Shown: positions 1 to 11,891, numbered from the stretch's first letter. The stretch is DNA of 64,000 nucleotides from Owenia fusiformis (GCA_903813345.2 CAIIXF020000011.1:4676571-4740570); one strand, 5' to 3'. Notes: generated by a model not told the origin, from the letters alone. Numbers and translations: made by a program.

Positions 1-60
1 AAATAAATAACAAATAATGCATTTAACAATCCTTAATATCTTCCCGTCTGTGTTTATCAG

Positions 61-156
61 TTGAATATGACAATGGGCATTGTGAGAGAGTCTAGAAAGA
101 CGGTGCGACAACGAGAGCGCAGGGCCGAAAAGCGCGACAAAGAAGAAAACGGGTAG
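61..156 (+). CDS. Possible terminal exon, short basic C-terminus
   Basis: A pyrimidine-rich stretch ending in CAG at 58-60 could be a splice acceptor. From base 61 an open frame of 31 codons runs to TAG at 154-156. It is very rich in Arg, Lys and Glu (ending RAEKRDKEENG) and is more GC-rich than its surroundings. I read it as the last exon of a gene whose other exons lie left of the window. No family is recognisable from such a short charged tail, and chance cannot be excluded. Confidence 0.35.
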   Translation: MNMTMGIVRESRKTVRQRERRAEKRDKEENG

Positions 157-400
157 GGTTTGAAATGTCTACTTTCTGGTGATTTTAATTCTATATATCG
201 TGACACAACCTTTTTGGATATAGAATTGTATTGAAGCGCACACTAATCTGAACAAAACTTGAAGTTTTTAAGAAGATTCCACGAATATTAAAACGTTTGC
301 AATTACTTGGAGGAGCATTGCGCATATTTATGGCGTAAATCTTTGCATTTTGTCGGTAAAATGAACAATTACACTGTTACGCCGTGATGTACAGTATCAT
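157..400. other. Unassigned AT-rich sequence
   Basis: No reading frame, repeat or RNA signal that I can support. It may include the 3' UTR of the exon ending at 156. Confidence 0.4.
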
Positions 401-2869
401 TACGGTATATTTTGTCACTGTCACGTGACTGTACCTTGTCGATGGTCAGGCGTGACATTGGTACATTGAACATTTGAAACTACACGAGGAGTTGCCAAAA
501 AACTAAGACAAAACGGAAGTAACTTGAAAATGACAACACATACTTAAATAATACTCGAATTCTTGAAAGGAACATTAATCAACCCCCCCCCCTTCCAATA
601 GTTTAATTTTGCCACCTTAAAAGAGAGCTTCACCTGTAATATACTTAGCACTCGCGATATTAATTTAATACACGTGTACAAAGATAATACTGTTTTGCGT
701 GTTCTATAATTGTTAATGTAACTGCTTTCAAATGTTTTTCTTTCAAATGTTTTTCTATGAATAAAAAAGGAATAAAAAAATATAATAAAATAAAAAGAAA
801 AGCTGTATTGTAAACAACATCAGATGGCAGTATCCTTAATATTAAAAACACCAAACAAACAGTTCGAGGAGTACTGAAGCATCATGAATTATTTATCGTA
901 TTTCCTTTAAATACAGTAAGTTGTAGGTAAATTCGACCTGTATATCATTTTACTCTGGGTAGCTGAAGGCGTTTATAGCTACTTCAAGATATAAAGTACA
1001 CACTTTGTTTTTATTTCACAATTTAGCCTCATGTAAAACATTGTTTTAAAATCAAATTAAGTGTTATTCGTTATTCTAAATATTGCAATCAGTTTGAGGT
1101 GTTCAAATACATATTTTCAGGTGTTTAAGTATTCCCATAAGTTTCAGCAGGTGTTTGTACCAGACTGTTTCAAGTCATTTACAAGTAGTAAGGAGTAAGT
1201 TATGTTATCAGACCCCTTTCCAGCTTTTCCCGAGAGGGGCTCAGTTTTTTAAAAAAATCCTGGCTACAGGCCTAGGTATGGCCAACAAGACAATAGTCTT
1301 ACCTGGATCCCAAGAGAGACCTGAGTCGTACTCTAAGGGCAATGATGCCACCAGGGACGCAGCATCCAACACACATGTTCTCCCCGATACGCTTGCTAAC
1401 CATGCATAACAGACATGGTCCGCAGAAGATTCCACACAGACCTATGAACATATGTAAAGAGCTTTGCATTGAACATGATTAATAGGTGAAATATTAAATT
1501 GGCACAATTTTATAAGGGCTTTCCTTATGCATGAAACGGATTTTGAATAAGTTTTTTTCGAGGTGAATTTTGACCTCAATGAATCGGTTTTTGAACTCAA
1601 TACACTTTTTCCGCAAACGCGAACTACGTGTTATCGGTGAATTGGATCAAAAGGGGTTACATAGATTTTATTATCACAAAAATACAACAATTTTTATGGC
1701 CAGTTTTTTTAATGGGGTCATCCTGTCTGGATAAGAACTGAACATCTCGCACATAATATAGTCTTGCTTTCATGGACCCTTATCTATACAACAAAAGGGC
1801 TTGGAGCTAGACTACACATAATACTGTAGGTCTGGGTCAAGTTACATCACGAATGAATAATTAACGTTTAAATCAAATGATCCTACGGCTAGGTCATGTT
1901 ATATTGTATTACTTTTCATATTGTTTTATTGTCAGTTTGAATAGTTCTACAACTTTTATTAGTTTAAACGTCGAATTGTTCATCGTGGCAAGCCACGCCC
2001 TCTCCATCTCTATCCTTCTGCGATGCAACAGAGAGATGCTATATGAGTATCAGAATGCGAATTGTTGGTAACTTTACATCGCGAATGGTCGTAAAGTATT
2101 TCAGACATCATAATTTTGCAAGCTAGCGTGGTACTTCATATTCTACGAATCCTCATAAAAATTCATCTCATGTAAGAAAATTTCACGAATATGATTTTGA
2201 ATAATCTAACTTGTTTTTTATGCGATCCGCGATATCTTTATCACCACACAGAAAATGTGTATGTTGATTGGGCGATGATATGACATAGGTTAGTTTAGTC
2301 TGAAATGTTCTGATCATGAAGTATATTTAACGTGTTTGAATGCATACATTCATTTCAGTTATTCGTCTGTCCTTGTCGCTCATCCCTATTTAAACCACTG
2401 CTTCGTCGGTTATGGTTGACTAAAATTATGTTTTTGTTGCTTCACGTGCTTCAAGAATTCAAATACATCAGTTATGTTGCATAATATTATAAACGTTGGA
2501 GTAACATTTAAAGGATCTTGATCTCCATAGGATACAAACTACAAACGATAACACTACGATGGGCAAGATGATAGGTATCGCATTCATATTGTTTTTGTAC
2601 CAGCTTATTGAATAAGATGGTTGAATGTAAAAGTTAAAACTCAACAAACTTTTGATAAAAGTGTATTTTATATATACAGCGTGGGCCAAAAAACGCCACT
2701 TTTTCAAAATGCTTTAACTTTTTTAATTTTTGATATTAAATTATAATTTGCATATCAAATGAAACTTGAGGTTGTTATCTAGCCATGGATCATAAATTAT
2801 ATACTTTTACTTGAACACGCCTAACCATCGACAAGGTACAGTCACGTGACAGTGACAAAATATACCGTA
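401..2869. mobile_element. 2.4 kb block bracketed by 54-bp inverted repeats
   Basis: Bases 401-454 (starting TACGGTATATTTTGTCACTG) reappear as the reverse complement at 2816-2869 with only about one mismatch, including the shared palindrome GTCACGTGAC. This is the shape of terminal inverted repeats of a DNA transposon. The interior has only short frames (for example 84 codons at 1155-1409) and no transposase that I recognise, so a non-autonomous or decayed copy is likely. No target duplication is obvious, so the true ends may lie a little outside. Confidence 0.45.
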
Positions 2870-2896
2870 GTACACTTTTGATGTACGGTGTCATTT

Positions 2897-2939
2897 CCGC
2901 CATTTTAGATCGCCATTTTCTAGAATGAGGAAGCGAGGT
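2897..2939 (+). promoter_or_regulatory. Two YY1-like boxes before a possible mini first exon
   Basis: CCGCCATTTT (2897-2906) and CGCCATTTT (2911-2919) match the YY1 core. An ATG at 2925 follows, and five codons later a good donor GAG|GTAAGA (GT at 2938-2939). YY1 boxes around the first ATG are common in animal housekeeping genes. No second exon was found, so this stays a hint. Confidence 0.2.
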
Positions 2940-2945
2940 AAGAAC

Positions 2946-5039
2946 TAGCATTGATTTGATCAATATTGTGTCAGTTCATCATCAGGTAGTTTTTGCATTC
3001 GATTTGTAATTAAGTTGCAAATATGCATATCTACTTAAAATGATCCCCAGCAACTTCAATATCTTGTTATAGATCTACCCAGTACGTCAGGGATCTCTAA
3101 ATCTTGACTAAATTTCGCAAAATGCTCTCTAATTTTTGTTTTGTTATGCAAATAACAGCCAAACTACGACTAACACAACTTAAGATAAGTATAAAAATAT
3201 ACACACAGAATTAATGCAAAACCGCTTTTTACTTTGGATTCTTTTACGAAAAATAGATAATGTATGTTGTCAACTCGAATGTTTGTTGTCACATTGGCCT
3301 TACAGATCTCAATTCACAGTTAATTTAATGCTATAATGTACGTGTAATAGAAGGAACATATGTGATAATAAAGAAATGATAATAATTGGCATATCAGATA
3401 TATTTATTCTAATATTTTGTCTGTTAATCCAAAACTTGTCATTGATATGACCATGGGCTTTCAACTAGATTACTAATTCTTTTTTGTGTTCCATAACCTG
3501 GCATTTGCTCTATTTTTAAGATGACGGTCCATAGAAAATAGAAAGTTCACAGACTTAGTCTGAGAGGAGGAAGGATGAAACGGAGACTGAAGATCCAAGC
3601 TCCCATACATGTAATTTACAAGAGCACCCCCAGCATTGTGATGACTTCAAAATTTGCCTATCGGACAAAAAGGAGTCTAGAGAGTCACTAGAATATTCAT
3701 AGTTAAATCTACATTTTGAATTGAAAACTTGGAAGAACTACCAGATATTTGTTTCCCTTTTATATGTATTGTAACTGCATAATGTATTGCATATATCCCC
3801 AAGGTCGGTTTTGATTTGTCCCTAACAAGCTATGGCAATTAATTTGCTGCTACGATGTTAGTCTATGGGGCTCTTGGTCACAAATAAGATATACCCCCCC
3901 ACACGCACACACAGCATAGTCTTGATTTGAACAATTGTTGCATATTTAACTGTACCAGTAATACAGAATATTCGAGTTGAGTTGGTTTGGAGTTTTTCTA
4001 AGGCAATAATCACAATCATATTTGCTAATACTCCGAGGGGTCTGTGATGCACCTGGTTAGTATCATCAGGCATGGACTAGTTACAATTTTTAGTTGTAAA
4101 ACAGCTTCACAGCAATAACCGACTTTTGAGCGCTCCATTCATTTCAAGTCAGTCTCTTTAATTCCTATTTATTTCGACTGAGAAAACAACAATTTCCTGA
4201 CAAAACCCTTCTAAGAATTTATCTTTTATTGTTTTTATGGTGACAATACAACCCCCCCTTTTTTGCTTGGATTGAACTAATTAGATAGGTCATTTTAGTA
4301 TCAAGTTACGTTATAGTTTACATTGAATTTCCTGGATAAAGTGAATTTCATATGTGAATTTGACTGAAAATAAATTTACTTTTTGTTTTTTTTTGCATAA
4401 CGTAAAGTAAATCTATGTAGACTTGTTTAATCAAGCACATGTATATCTTGAAATAGAGTCAGTTGAATTATATTCATTTTATATAATTTCCCATTACATT
4501 CTCTGTTGTGTTGAATGATTGTGTAAAGTGAGTGTGAATATAGATCAGTGTTTAAAAAGTCCCCCATTCCCATATATTTTACAATCTATTATCAAGCTAG
4601 ACCATTAAAAATCCAGATACTTGATAGCTAGCTGGGTAACCCAGCACCATGCTACCCAACACCCTGGGTTGCAACACATTTACATAAATAAACTAATTAT
4701 GAGTATCATAAGGAGGTACAGCCTGCAATGGGGCTCCATCAGTTCATCCAAGCATGTTGCTTGTTAAACAGAAAGATGAGATGAATATCAGAATGACAAA
4801 ACACTTATTTTCACAATCCTGACCAGTTGCTTAAAATATACCATATTTGTCATGATTTTTCTTACTTGCAACTATAGACCTCCCTTAAAAGCAAAGTAAT
4901 CAGAAAAAATATTGAATAATTTCTGAGAATTAAATATGGTTACCCTCACATGAGTTACCACCATCCACAACAAGTGACATAGTCCCTTATTTGGGCATGG
5001 GACAGTTGCGGCATAGGTAAAGTATCCATGTGTAGTTTG
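2946..5039. other. Unassigned AT-rich sequence
   Basis: Only short open frames on both strands, none with recognisable motifs. Contains homopolymer C runs near 3893 and 4251. No gene call can be supported. Confidence 0.4.
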
Positions 5040-5639
5040 CTAATGGGTTGTGGCAAAACTAAGGCTGATGAGTGATGTCATTAAGATGACTGCAAGAGAG
5101 ACGGTAACGTGCATCCCAGCATTATCCCCCACCTCACCCGTTCCTGTTCCTTTCAGTACAGTTATTCTGGGGGTGTCTTTGACCTCTTCTCCAAACGAGT
5201 TCTTCGCCTTACATAGGAATATTTTCTCTCCTGGCATACCATTTAAGGGAGGAGAAGCTTCAGGTCTTACTTGTCCCATTGATTCAGCTGTCTCAATGTT
5301 CAATTCCTCCCAAATGTAAGTGGGTTCAGGGTATCCCATTGCAGAGCAGTTGAGAATTTATCCATTATAGAATTCTGTCTTTTGGCCACCAGACATGACA
5401 AATGGCATAATTTCTACTTGTTTCATTGCATAATTAATGACAAAGGGTGGTGATGTTTCACACTCTTCTTTCACTTCCACACCATCAACATCAATTCCAA
5501 GCCTACAGAACATACTAACATCATTCCACATGGTGACAAAGTGTGCCTTACAGCTTTTCATTAACCCATCCATGGACTTGTTACAGGGTAGCTCTGTACC
5601 AGTTTTATTGTACCACTTCACTTCAAAATCTTGTTCAGA
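5040..5639 (-). pseudogene. Last exon of an Ig-domain cell-surface protein, one in-frame stop
   Basis: On the minus strand an exon probably opens after CTTAG at 5640-5641 and reads about 200 codons to TAG at 5040. It shows two Ig-like parts: an N-terminal one with VKWYN followed by Cys residues, and a second with LNCSAMGYPEP, a Trp (YIWEE) and FLCKAKN, the C...W...C pattern of an Ig fold. The end is GTGEVGDNAG, then about 20 hydrophobic residues and a stop, as in GPI-anchored proteins, though a short membrane helix is also possible. A TAA at 5358-5360 interrupts the frame just before LNCSA; the frame is otherwise continuous on both sides. The stop could be a CAA-to-TAA change, a polymorphism, or a sign of a pseudogene. 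Upstream exons were not found. Confidence 0.6.
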
Positions 5640-6215
5640 CTAAGTCTGATGATATATTATGTCTTAGTTTGTCGCATCCGATGCTTATCATAATTCTAAA
5701 CTTTTTTTATACAAAATCTCGTTTTATTGTTTAAGACTAACGTGGTGTTTTCAAAAATATTGTTATGTGTCGGCTCTAGTACATCACAATTATAATTTCA
5801 ATCTGGCAAATTCTTTGTCATTACGTCTGACCAAGATGAAACCTGAAACACTGATAATATATTATGTCTTACTTTGTCGCACTGATGAATGATTTCAAAA
5901 CTGTCAAATCTATTTTATCACTTTAAACGATCCGTGGCCTTTGGTTTACGTTTGATCTTAAAATAAAGGCTATATTAAGAAATACCATGGAGTTTTACTT
6001 TACTTTCTTGAAGTTCGTGGAAATAAGTTTTCAGAATTCACTCAATTCATTTAAATTTTGGGAATATTTATACACCGAAGAAGATTTTTAACTTAAAATA
6101 TATTCTTTGAAGTAATTTCATGTTTTGTATTTGTAATGAGATGAATTGACCTCATTGCAAATAGAATGTCCCACGTCCTTGTAGTTTTAGAATGTGATAT
6201 TGATTCCTCAATCAG
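5640..6215. other. Intron-like AT-rich sequence with a local direct repeat
   Basis: A phrase around TATATTATGTCTTA..TTTGTCGCA occurs at about 5650 and again near 5858. No coding signal. Confidence 0.35.
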
Positions 6216-7714
6216 ACTTGCCAACCTCCCGTTTTTTTACGGGAATCTCCCGTAATTTTTTTGTTTTTCCGTAAAAAATACCAAACTCCCGTACCGTTTT
6301 CTCCCGTAAAAACTCCCGTAAACTCCCGTACCGTATTTCTACTAAAATCTCCCGTAATTTTTTTTAAAAAATATGGTCGTAAAATCTCCCGTATTATGCT
6401 GAAATTCCCGTAAAATCTCCCGTATTCTGGTATAACTCTCGTAAAATCTCCCGTATTCTTAGTATAACTCCCGTAAAATCTCCCGTTTTCTGGTATAACT
6501 CCCGTAAAATCTCCCGTATTCTTGGTATAACTCCCGTAAAATCTCCGTTTTTTTGCTGTCGAAATCTACCGTATTTAAAAGGAATTTGACAAATCTGTGA
6601 CCTTGATTATTGCAGGCATGCTTCTTTCTTTTACTCCAAGAAGGATTGGCTCCCATGGTTCACTATCGATACTTTCATAAATAACTTAAAAGTACTTCAT
6701 TCCCATGATTCAAATTGCTTTTCTGCGATCAGTTCGGTATAAGTTTGCACACCAAATGTCCACAAACGGGGGCCAGTTCAAATTATGTCATACTTCTGTC
6801 GGGAGAATACATTTTGTTTTTATATGGCGCTAAACAAAATATAATATATATAAGGCGCATTATGGGACTGCTGTGAAATAATGAACGTAAGTGACATCTA
6901 TCTTAGATTATAAGTTCTAATTAATTTATTAACTGCGCATGCGTCATAATAATTTCAACCAATTAAATCGCTGGATTTAATGCTCATGCGCGAAAAACTG
7001 AACCTAAAAATGGAACCTCACGCAGATTGCCCTTAGCATATAGTGAACGCAACATATACATTTTACTTAGCTTTGATCAATTCGTTTTTTCATAAATCTA
7101 CCGTAAAAACTCCAGTTTTTTCAAAATCTACCATAAAAACTCCCCTTTTTTCAGAAATCTACCGTAATAACTCCCGTTTTTTTCAAAATCTACCGTAAAA
7201 ACACCCGTTTTTTAGAAACCTACCGTAAGAACTCCCGTTTTTTCAGAAATCTACCGAAAAAACTCCCGTTCTTTCAAAATCTAGCGTAAAATCTCCCGTT
7301 TTTTTCAAAATCTAAAAGTAAAAACTCCCGTTTTTTTCAGAAATCTACCGTAAAAACTCCCGTTTTTTCAGAAATCTACCGTAAAAACTCCCGTTTTTTC
7401 AGAAATCTACCTTAAAAACTCCAGTTTTTTCAGAAATCTACCGAATACATTTTTTAAAAAATCTCCCGTAAAAACTCCAGTTTTTCAAAATCTCCCGTAA
7501 AAACTCCCGTTTTTTTTTAAATTTACCGCAAAAACTCCCGTTTTTTTTAAATCTCCCGTAAAACTACAGTTTTTCTAAAAAAAATCTCCCGTAAAAACTA
7601 CCGCTTTTTTCAAAAAACTCCCGCAAAAACTACCGGATTTTGAAAAAAACTCCCGTAAAAGTACCGCAATTTTTTTTAAATCTCCCGAAAAATTTTCATT
7701 TTAGGTTGGCAAGT
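6216..7714. repeat. CTCCCGTAAAA array bracketed by short inverted repeats
   Basis: Two blocks (about 6225-6570 and 7090-7690) consist of degenerate short repeats around CTCCCGTAAAA and TCTACCGTAAAAACTCCCG. The whole stretch begins with ACTTGCCAACCT (6216-6227) and ends with its reverse complement AGGTTGGCAAGT (7703-7714), so it may be one mobile unit filled by expanded satellite. The middle (6570-7080) is non-repetitive. Confidence 0.6.
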
Positions 7715-7955
7715 TTGTCAATACTAGAGTAATGGGATCATGATTGTTGTGCAAAGTTACTTTGTTTGTTATTAAATGTTTGAATGTTTTGCTGTAGATC
7801 TAAGATCATTCCTTTTCTTGCTGTGTCATGATGCAATAGTGTCTATATATTGTAAGTACAATGCCGTCCTATAATCCTATTTGAGTCACGGAACCTTTTT
7901 AAACCACGGAGACTAGTAATGTTTCCCTCGATGATAAATAAAAATCAGAATGAAC

Positions 7956-8395
7956 GGTTATGTAAGTGGTATGATGTTACAGTGGCCACTTATGCCTTAA
8001 CGGAGTACTATGATGTTAAAATGGTCACGGAAATAAGTGTTATGATATAACAAAAGTCATTTAGGAAAGAGATAATTATAAAGTGATATGATGTAATTAT
8101 ATTGTGACTAAGATAAGTGATATGATGTAATTATATTGTGACTAAGATAAGTGATATGATGTAACAAAAGTCGTTTGTGAAAAAGAAATGATGTAAACTG
8201 GTCTGGTCACTATGATAAGTGATACGACAAAATAATGGTTACTAAGGCAAGTGATATGACGTAATAATGGCCACAAGGGTAAGAGACGTGATTAAACAAT
8301 GGTCACTTAGATAAGTGATATAATGTGACAATGATCACTAAGGCAATTGATATGACGTAACAATTGTAACTAAGGTAAGTGAGAAGAAGTAGGAA
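7956..8395. repeat. Degenerate ~32-bp minisatellite (GGTCACTAAGATAAGTGATATGATG type)
   Basis: About a dozen imperfect units built on AAGATAAGTGATATGATGTAA and a following TGGTCACTA. A perfect direct duplication of about 37 bp sits at 8085-8160. The same unit type reappears 10 kb away at 18343-18485. Confidence 0.6.
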
Positions 8396-8436
8396 GTAGG
8401 AAGCAGTTGTAGGCATAATTTCCAACCATTTCCAAC

Positions 8437-8590
8437 CAGTGTATGCCCTAAGGATTCCAGAGCTGCTGGTCAAAAAGGCATTACTGACCAGTTGCAATGT
8501 TATTTTCCTATACCTAGTGAAAAAATCAACTGGTCAGTATCAAAAGTAACCAGATAATGACCAGCAGTCCGACGCTTAAGGCGTGCCCTG
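8437..8590. mobile_element. Small hairpin MITE-like element
   Basis: GCTGCTGGTCA and ACTGACCAGTTG on the left are answered by CAACTGGTCAGTA and TGACCAGCAG on the right; the outer parts (ATGCCCTAAGG against CCTTAAGGCGTGCCC region) also pair imperfectly. No target duplication was established. Confidence 0.4.
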
Positions 8591-9116
8591 TTTCCAACCA
8601 TAATTATTAATGATATACTCAGCGTCATAGCCAATTTACAAGAAAACAACTACTTAGCTAGTATTCGCGAATGCAACTAACGGCTATCGTATTAACGTAC
8701 TATTTTATGACCAATCATTTAACCTGCCACATTTTTTCTGACTTTAAGTATGCCCCCCCCCCCCCTATTAGCTTCTGGATCCGCCAGTGCACCGTTAAAG
8801 GACAGCTGAAATAGTAATTTAAACCTAAATGAATCAATTTTATTTAACGAGAGGTGTATTTGGACATGTCACCTAATTGATATGTTGAAACTGTTTCATT
8901 CTAGTGAAGATGGTTTAATAATCAATATCTAAATGTATTTTGACGTATTATGACCCTAGAACGACTTTGCACTGGCCCGAGTACTAGTTTAATCCGTTTT
9001 GGTCCACTGAATCACACACAAGGTCATAATTCCAAGCTGTTTACTGTTATCAGACTATTAAAAGTAGTGTATGATTTATTTTATAATGGTTATCGCGAGA
9101 CTCTACGTCGGGCTTA

Positions 9117-9252
9117 CAATAGGGAGTTTAAGCTTGCATATAAAATCAAAACACTAACCTATACGTATGACAAATAGCCCTAATGCATAGCTTAAATAGT
9201 TTCCGTTCACGTTTAGGTTGTTAAAAACATTGCAAGCTTAAACTCCCTATTG
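9117..9252. mobile_element. 136-bp MITE, copy 1
   Basis: Terminal inverted repeats CAATAGGGAGTTTAAGC / GCTTAAACTCCCTATTG enclose about 100 bp. A second, diverged copy with the same interior is at 63229-63358, which shows that this is a dispersed family. Confidence 0.75.
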
Positions 9253-9310
9253 TCGAAAACAGCACTTCAATGAGGTGTATACCTCGAATCTTTTGATGGG
9301 GAAGTTGTAA

Positions 9311-9646
9311 ATGACATACCAGTATTGCAGGTGGCTTGATCTTGATGTAAATTACAAAACAACTTTTCTTGAGTACATTATGAGCACTAAACAAGGTGTT
9401 TTATCACTAGAATCAATCATTTTTTATTACAACATCGACATGTTTACATTCACAAATTTATTTCTAAAATCTGAAGTGGTAGATTGTGTTATGTCTTTGC
9501 TCATGAATTTTATATTTTCTACCTTATGGGAAATTACATTGGCGCTGAACTCACAATTTTTTCACTTGGCACCTTATGAGGTAATCCCGGCTATGGCATT
9601 AATGGTTGAGAAATGGGGATCGAAACCAGCCATAGTTTTCTACTGA
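9311..9646 (+). other. 111-codon open frame, unrecognised
   Basis: ATG at 9311, stop at 9644-9646. The product would be hydrophobic in parts and rich in Phe, Leu and Tyr. No motif, no splice context and no similarity that I can name. In AT-rich DNA a frame of this size can arise by chance, so it is not called a gene. Confidence 0.12.
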
Positions 9647-9837
9647 TGACCATTGTGAATTATTGTGTTTTATAGATTATGGCAACGGCTTTTGTGAATG
9701 GATGTGAATGAATGAATTAAAAAAACACACCATGTGTGTAAAATGGTCTAAGGTATTTATATTTGGATTGATTTAACAGAAACTCGAATGCATCACAGTT
9801 AATCTGGCAAACGTTATGTCATTTTTGGTCTGGCTTA

Positions 9838-10837
9838 TACAGGGTGTCCAAAAAAAAACAGGACCGTAAGAAAGTTGAATAACTCGGTCAATTTTGCATA
9901 TTTTGCCTTGAAATTTAGGAATTATTTAGTTCATTCAATGAGAATTTTGTTCTGAAAGTTTGATGATAATCTGTTTATTTTGTCAAAAACTACAGTCCTT
10001 TACAAAACATGCCCAAAGTGGGCACTTTTCCTCTCTATGCACAAACGAATCCTGCGAACAAAGTTGTTAATGACCCTAACCTATACACATTGATGTGGAT
10101 GGTAAATATTGGGGTAGTTATTGGCCTCTTAAGATTGTTAGGGGCCTGTCAGTATACACATTGGCTTTGAGAAATCCTCAAAGATAAAAATTTGGGGGAT
10201 TTAGATCAGGCAAATGAGCTGCCCATATGGTTTGGGTTCTGCAACTGATGAGCTGTCCACCAACGCATTGCCTAAACCATTTCAGCATATCATTTGCAGT
10301 GTTGAGGTGTTATTGGTTTGTTGAAACCACTGTTAATTATCTCCTTGGATGTCCTTTCTGGTGCTTAGTGACCTCCAAATCTTGGTGAGAACTTACTGGT
10401 CCTTGTTCATGCTGATAGCAAGTCCCAAGTCACCTTCGACCCAAAAGGGACTGATGATTCCATGTTTCCTCATTGCCACCCAGCGAGTGCATGGTTCAGA
10501 ATGCAATGGATGCTGTAACACTTCATCAGGAGGATGTAAGCCCTAGTAGCAATTGTTCTTGGAACAAACTTGTCCATTCAGAAAGACATGTGTGTAGGAG
10601 GATCATCAACAGCTTTGTTCGCCGGATTGAATTGTGCATAGAGATGAGATTTGCACATTTGGGGCATGTTTTGTAAGGAGCTGTAGTTTTTGACTCAATT
10701 GGTAGATTATTATCAAACTTTCACAACAAAATTCACATTGAATGAACTAAATAATTCTGAAATGTCAAGGCAAAATATGCAAAATTGACCGAGTTATTCA
10801 ACTTTCTTACGGTCCTGTTTTTTTTGGACACCCTGTA
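9838..10837 (-). mobile_element. Mariner/Tc1-type transposon remnant, copy 1
   Basis: Ends CAGGGTGTCC...GGACACCCTG lie next to TA on both sides (9838-9839 and 10836-10837), the target signature of Tc1/mariner. The inverted repeats extend about 65 bp with the core GGACCGTAAGAAAGTTGAAT. The interior on the minus strand preserves pieces of a transposase related to copy 2 at 49943-50760, including the SPDLNP region near 10200. Frames are broken by many changes, so it is dead. Confidence 0.8.
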
Positions 10838-10875
10838 TAATGATAATATAATGATGTCGTAGTGACATTACATGA

Positions 10876-10990
10876 ACAGGGTGTCCAATAAATAAGGTGA
10901 AAGATATTGTAACTTTCTTAATATTGCACCAATCTTAATGAAATTTTTTGAGTTTGTAGCCCAAATCTTTTTTACCTTTATGTTGTGAAA
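10876..10990. mobile_element. Orphan mariner-like end
   Basis: ACAGGGTGTCCAATAAATAAGG resembles a mariner terminal repeat of another family, but I found no matching right end. It runs into the minisatellite that starts near 11131. A palindrome GGTTGCTATAGCAACC lies in the gap at about 11026-11041. Confidence 0.3.
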
Positions 10991-11130
10991 TTAAAGCGTC
11001 TATCATTTGATTGGCCAGAGTTGTGGTTGCTATAGCAACCGAAACAACAACAAAAAGCATATATTTACTCTTGTTTGTCGCATTAGATTTGACTCCAGAA
11101 ATAATCGCACATGATTCCCAAAGTAGATCC

Positions 11131-11312
11131 ACAGATATCTTCTCCATGTTTGTTATGAGATCATACCATCTGAAGTTTCTCTTCCATGTTTTTAAAATGT
11201 CTTTGAAATCTCCTCCATGTTTGTTACGAGAGCATGGTATCGAGAGTCTTTATCTCCCATGTTTTTCAAATTTCTTTGATATCTTCTCCATGTTTGTTAT
11301 GATATCATACCT
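11131..11312. repeat. 72-bp minisatellite, left part
   Basis: Units of about 72 bp with CTTCCATGTTTTTAAA and CTCCATGTTTGTTA; two variants alternate (ATGAGATCATACCATCT and ACGAGAGCATGGTATCG). It is the left half of the array that continues at 16790; the two parts are separated by the Ngaro element. Confidence 0.85.
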
Positions 11313-11386
11313 TCTATACTCATCACTCTCAATCATAAGACACAACACACATTTCTTCAGTTTCAAGAAATGAGAGCGCTTGGCAC
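11313..11386 (-). repeat. Repeat B2 of the Ngaro element
   Basis: 74 bp, identical to B1 (11892-11965) except for one base (AACACACATT against AACACGCATT). It forms the left outer end in plus coordinates, that is the 3' end of the element. Confidence 0.9.
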
Positions 11387-11391
11387 GCGTG

Positions 11392-11397
11392 TTTATT
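11392..11397 (-). terminator. AATAAA polyadenylation signal of the element
   Basis: AATAAA on the minus strand, between A2 and B2 and only a few bases before B2. A position near the 3' end fits a retrotransposon transcript starting in A1. Confidence 0.4.
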
Positions 11398-11730
11398 AAT
11401 GAACATAGTACAACAGTTACATAAATAATGAGAACATGACAATGTATACGCATACAGTGAGTGAGTTAGTGAATGTCACTGGAAAATACAAAACAGTATA
11501 ACTGCACATGTATGACAATTCGATTGACACCATTAAAACCTCATCCAATTAATTAGGATTTATGAGGACTCTTAAACTAAGCAAAGACCCAAATTATCGA
11601 GGCCAAAATTCAAAAAAAGGTCTTTGCAGAGATAAAAAGGTATGCCAATCAAAATATCAATTTGTACGATCAAAATCTGACAAAATTTATGAAACATACA
11701 GAAATAATATAATCTACAAATTAGGAGTTA

Positions 11731-11890
11731 AGTGTATTCCTCGCACGCTGGCAAGCCTCAGAATGACGTGTTCCTAACACTTACTCACTCACTCCAAACA
11801 CAAATAACCGCCAAACCGTTCAGCCAATAGAAATCATTTATGTTCTCAAGTCGCTACACTGCGTTCCGCTTCACCGAACATAAATAGCTA
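11731..11890 (-). repeat. Repeat A2 of the Ngaro element
   Basis: 160 bp matching A1 at 16626-16785 throughout as far as I can read. It abuts B1 with one base plus the shared TCT between them, the joint expected from the circular intermediate. Confidence 0.9.
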
Positions 11891-11891
11891 T

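Noticed and set aside
6459-6656. Minus-strand frame with ILRELYQEYGRF repeats
   Set aside because: Translation of the CTCCCGTA array; the repeat alone accounts for it.
7090-7690. CRISPR-like array
   Set aside because: Repeats are short, degenerate and contiguous with no unique spacers, and the DNA is eukaryotic.
11562-11777. 71-codon plus-strand frame in the Ngaro tail
   Set aside because: It runs against the element's coding strand and crosses from the spacer into repeat A2; no known third gene matches.
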